From contig OX031060.1 of NCBI GenBank assembly GCA_943736015.1, positions 6,461,501 through 6,525,500 on the forward strand: a stretch of 64,000 bases of DNA, in the 5' to 3' direction. The notes below the pieces were generated by a model, which saw only the letters and a list, made by a program, of their open reading frames with translations, was not told the origin of the DNA and did not search any database. The DNA comes from Tridacna crocea (Eukaryota > Mollusca > Bivalvia > Cardiida > Cardiidae). Shown in pieces: positions 63,905 through 64,000 of this stretch. The position numbers and the translations under genes were made by a program. Each line of letters begins with the position of its first letter. Within the stretch, counting starts at the first letter, position 1.

Positions 63905-64000
63905 CTGTTATAAATGAAATATCGTAAATGAACACTGTTACAAGTTGCAGTTGCATCAGTTTGCTCTCAGCAGACGAGTTTCAAAAATTTGAAGTCTCTA

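Noticed and set aside
2279-63631. Dozens of 60-130-codon ORFs with recurring peptides such as KRRKCW.PAFSPFPTMF, GKGENAGNQHFLLFPQCF or MWEKEKMLVTSIFSFSHNVF on both strands.
   Set aside because: They are the three frames of the MITE core palindrome, identical in form at scores of loci and usually running off into the arms. They have no splice context and do not vary like coding sequence.
1-64000. Retroviral, LTR, Polinton or other virus-derived copies, and LINE reverse transcriptase remnants.
   Set aside because: No RT, integrase, capsid, envelope or polymerase motifs and no long terminal direct repeats were seen on either strand.

Overview
This window is eukaryotic nuclear DNA, almost certainly from a bivalve mollusc and probably a heterodont clam or mussel. 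That placement rests on dispersed elements of kinds I know from bivalve genomes: units opening with AAGAGGGCCATGATGGCCC and closing with GGTGAGCTAAAA, units closing with AATATACCCCCATTTCTTCG, and hairpins around CGGATCAGCCTGCGCAG. Species is not resolvable by eye. No rRNA, functional tRNA, CRISPR array or recognisable viral or retroviral copy was seen.

One host gene runs through the whole window on the minus strand, from 63904 (5' side, cut by the window edge) to a stop codon at 2649. I resolved 33 coding exons, each with AG/GT borders and with reading phases that chain without conflict. They give 4,698 bp, or 1,565 residues plus the stop. The product is an adhesion-type GPCR. In order it has the end of a cadherin repeat, a second cadherin-like unit, a fibronectin III domain, a SEA domain, two Ig domains, a hormone-receptor-like cysteine module, a GAIN domain with a GPS cleavage site (H-L/T), seven membrane segments, and a long cytoplasmic tail of about 425 residues with a charged coiled coil. 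SEA + Ig + GAIN resembles the vertebrate ADGRF5 (GPR116) group. The cadherin and FN3 units in front make the architecture unusual.

The introns are built almost entirely of repeats. The dominant one is a roughly 228-bp non-autonomous DNA transposon bounded by TTAA, with CCCTTTACC-like terminal inverted repeats (piggyBac-like ends) and a central palindrome of about 67 bp. I recognise over 100 copies or fragments, roughly a third of the window by my count, in at least four subtypes. Copies nest repeatedly inside one another at TTAA, often at one particular TTAA inside the element, and several end within about 10-40 bp of splice sites. In the feature list the 'A arm' is the half reading CACAATCCC inward from the end, the 'B arm' is the half reading CAAACGACAAAATTTTAGAC inward, and + orientation means A arm first. 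Type 1 has core TGCTGGTNACCAGCA; type 2 has core TTGCTCGTNACGAGCAA; type 3 has core GGTGAAATTGC with long arms starting CTCCATAGATACTC; type 4 has core GATCAGACTGCAC.

Other repeats: two large internally tandem elements (1-666 with its inverted partner 4328-6248, and 7772-9486); two tRNA-derived SINE families; several fold-back elements (17528-17690, 31240-31745, 55262-55621); a palindromic element pair (12800-13529 and 33982-34541); and minisatellites of 28 bp (1676-2062) and about 39 bp (22590-23135). A broken duplicate of coding exon 16 lies at 37400-37517.
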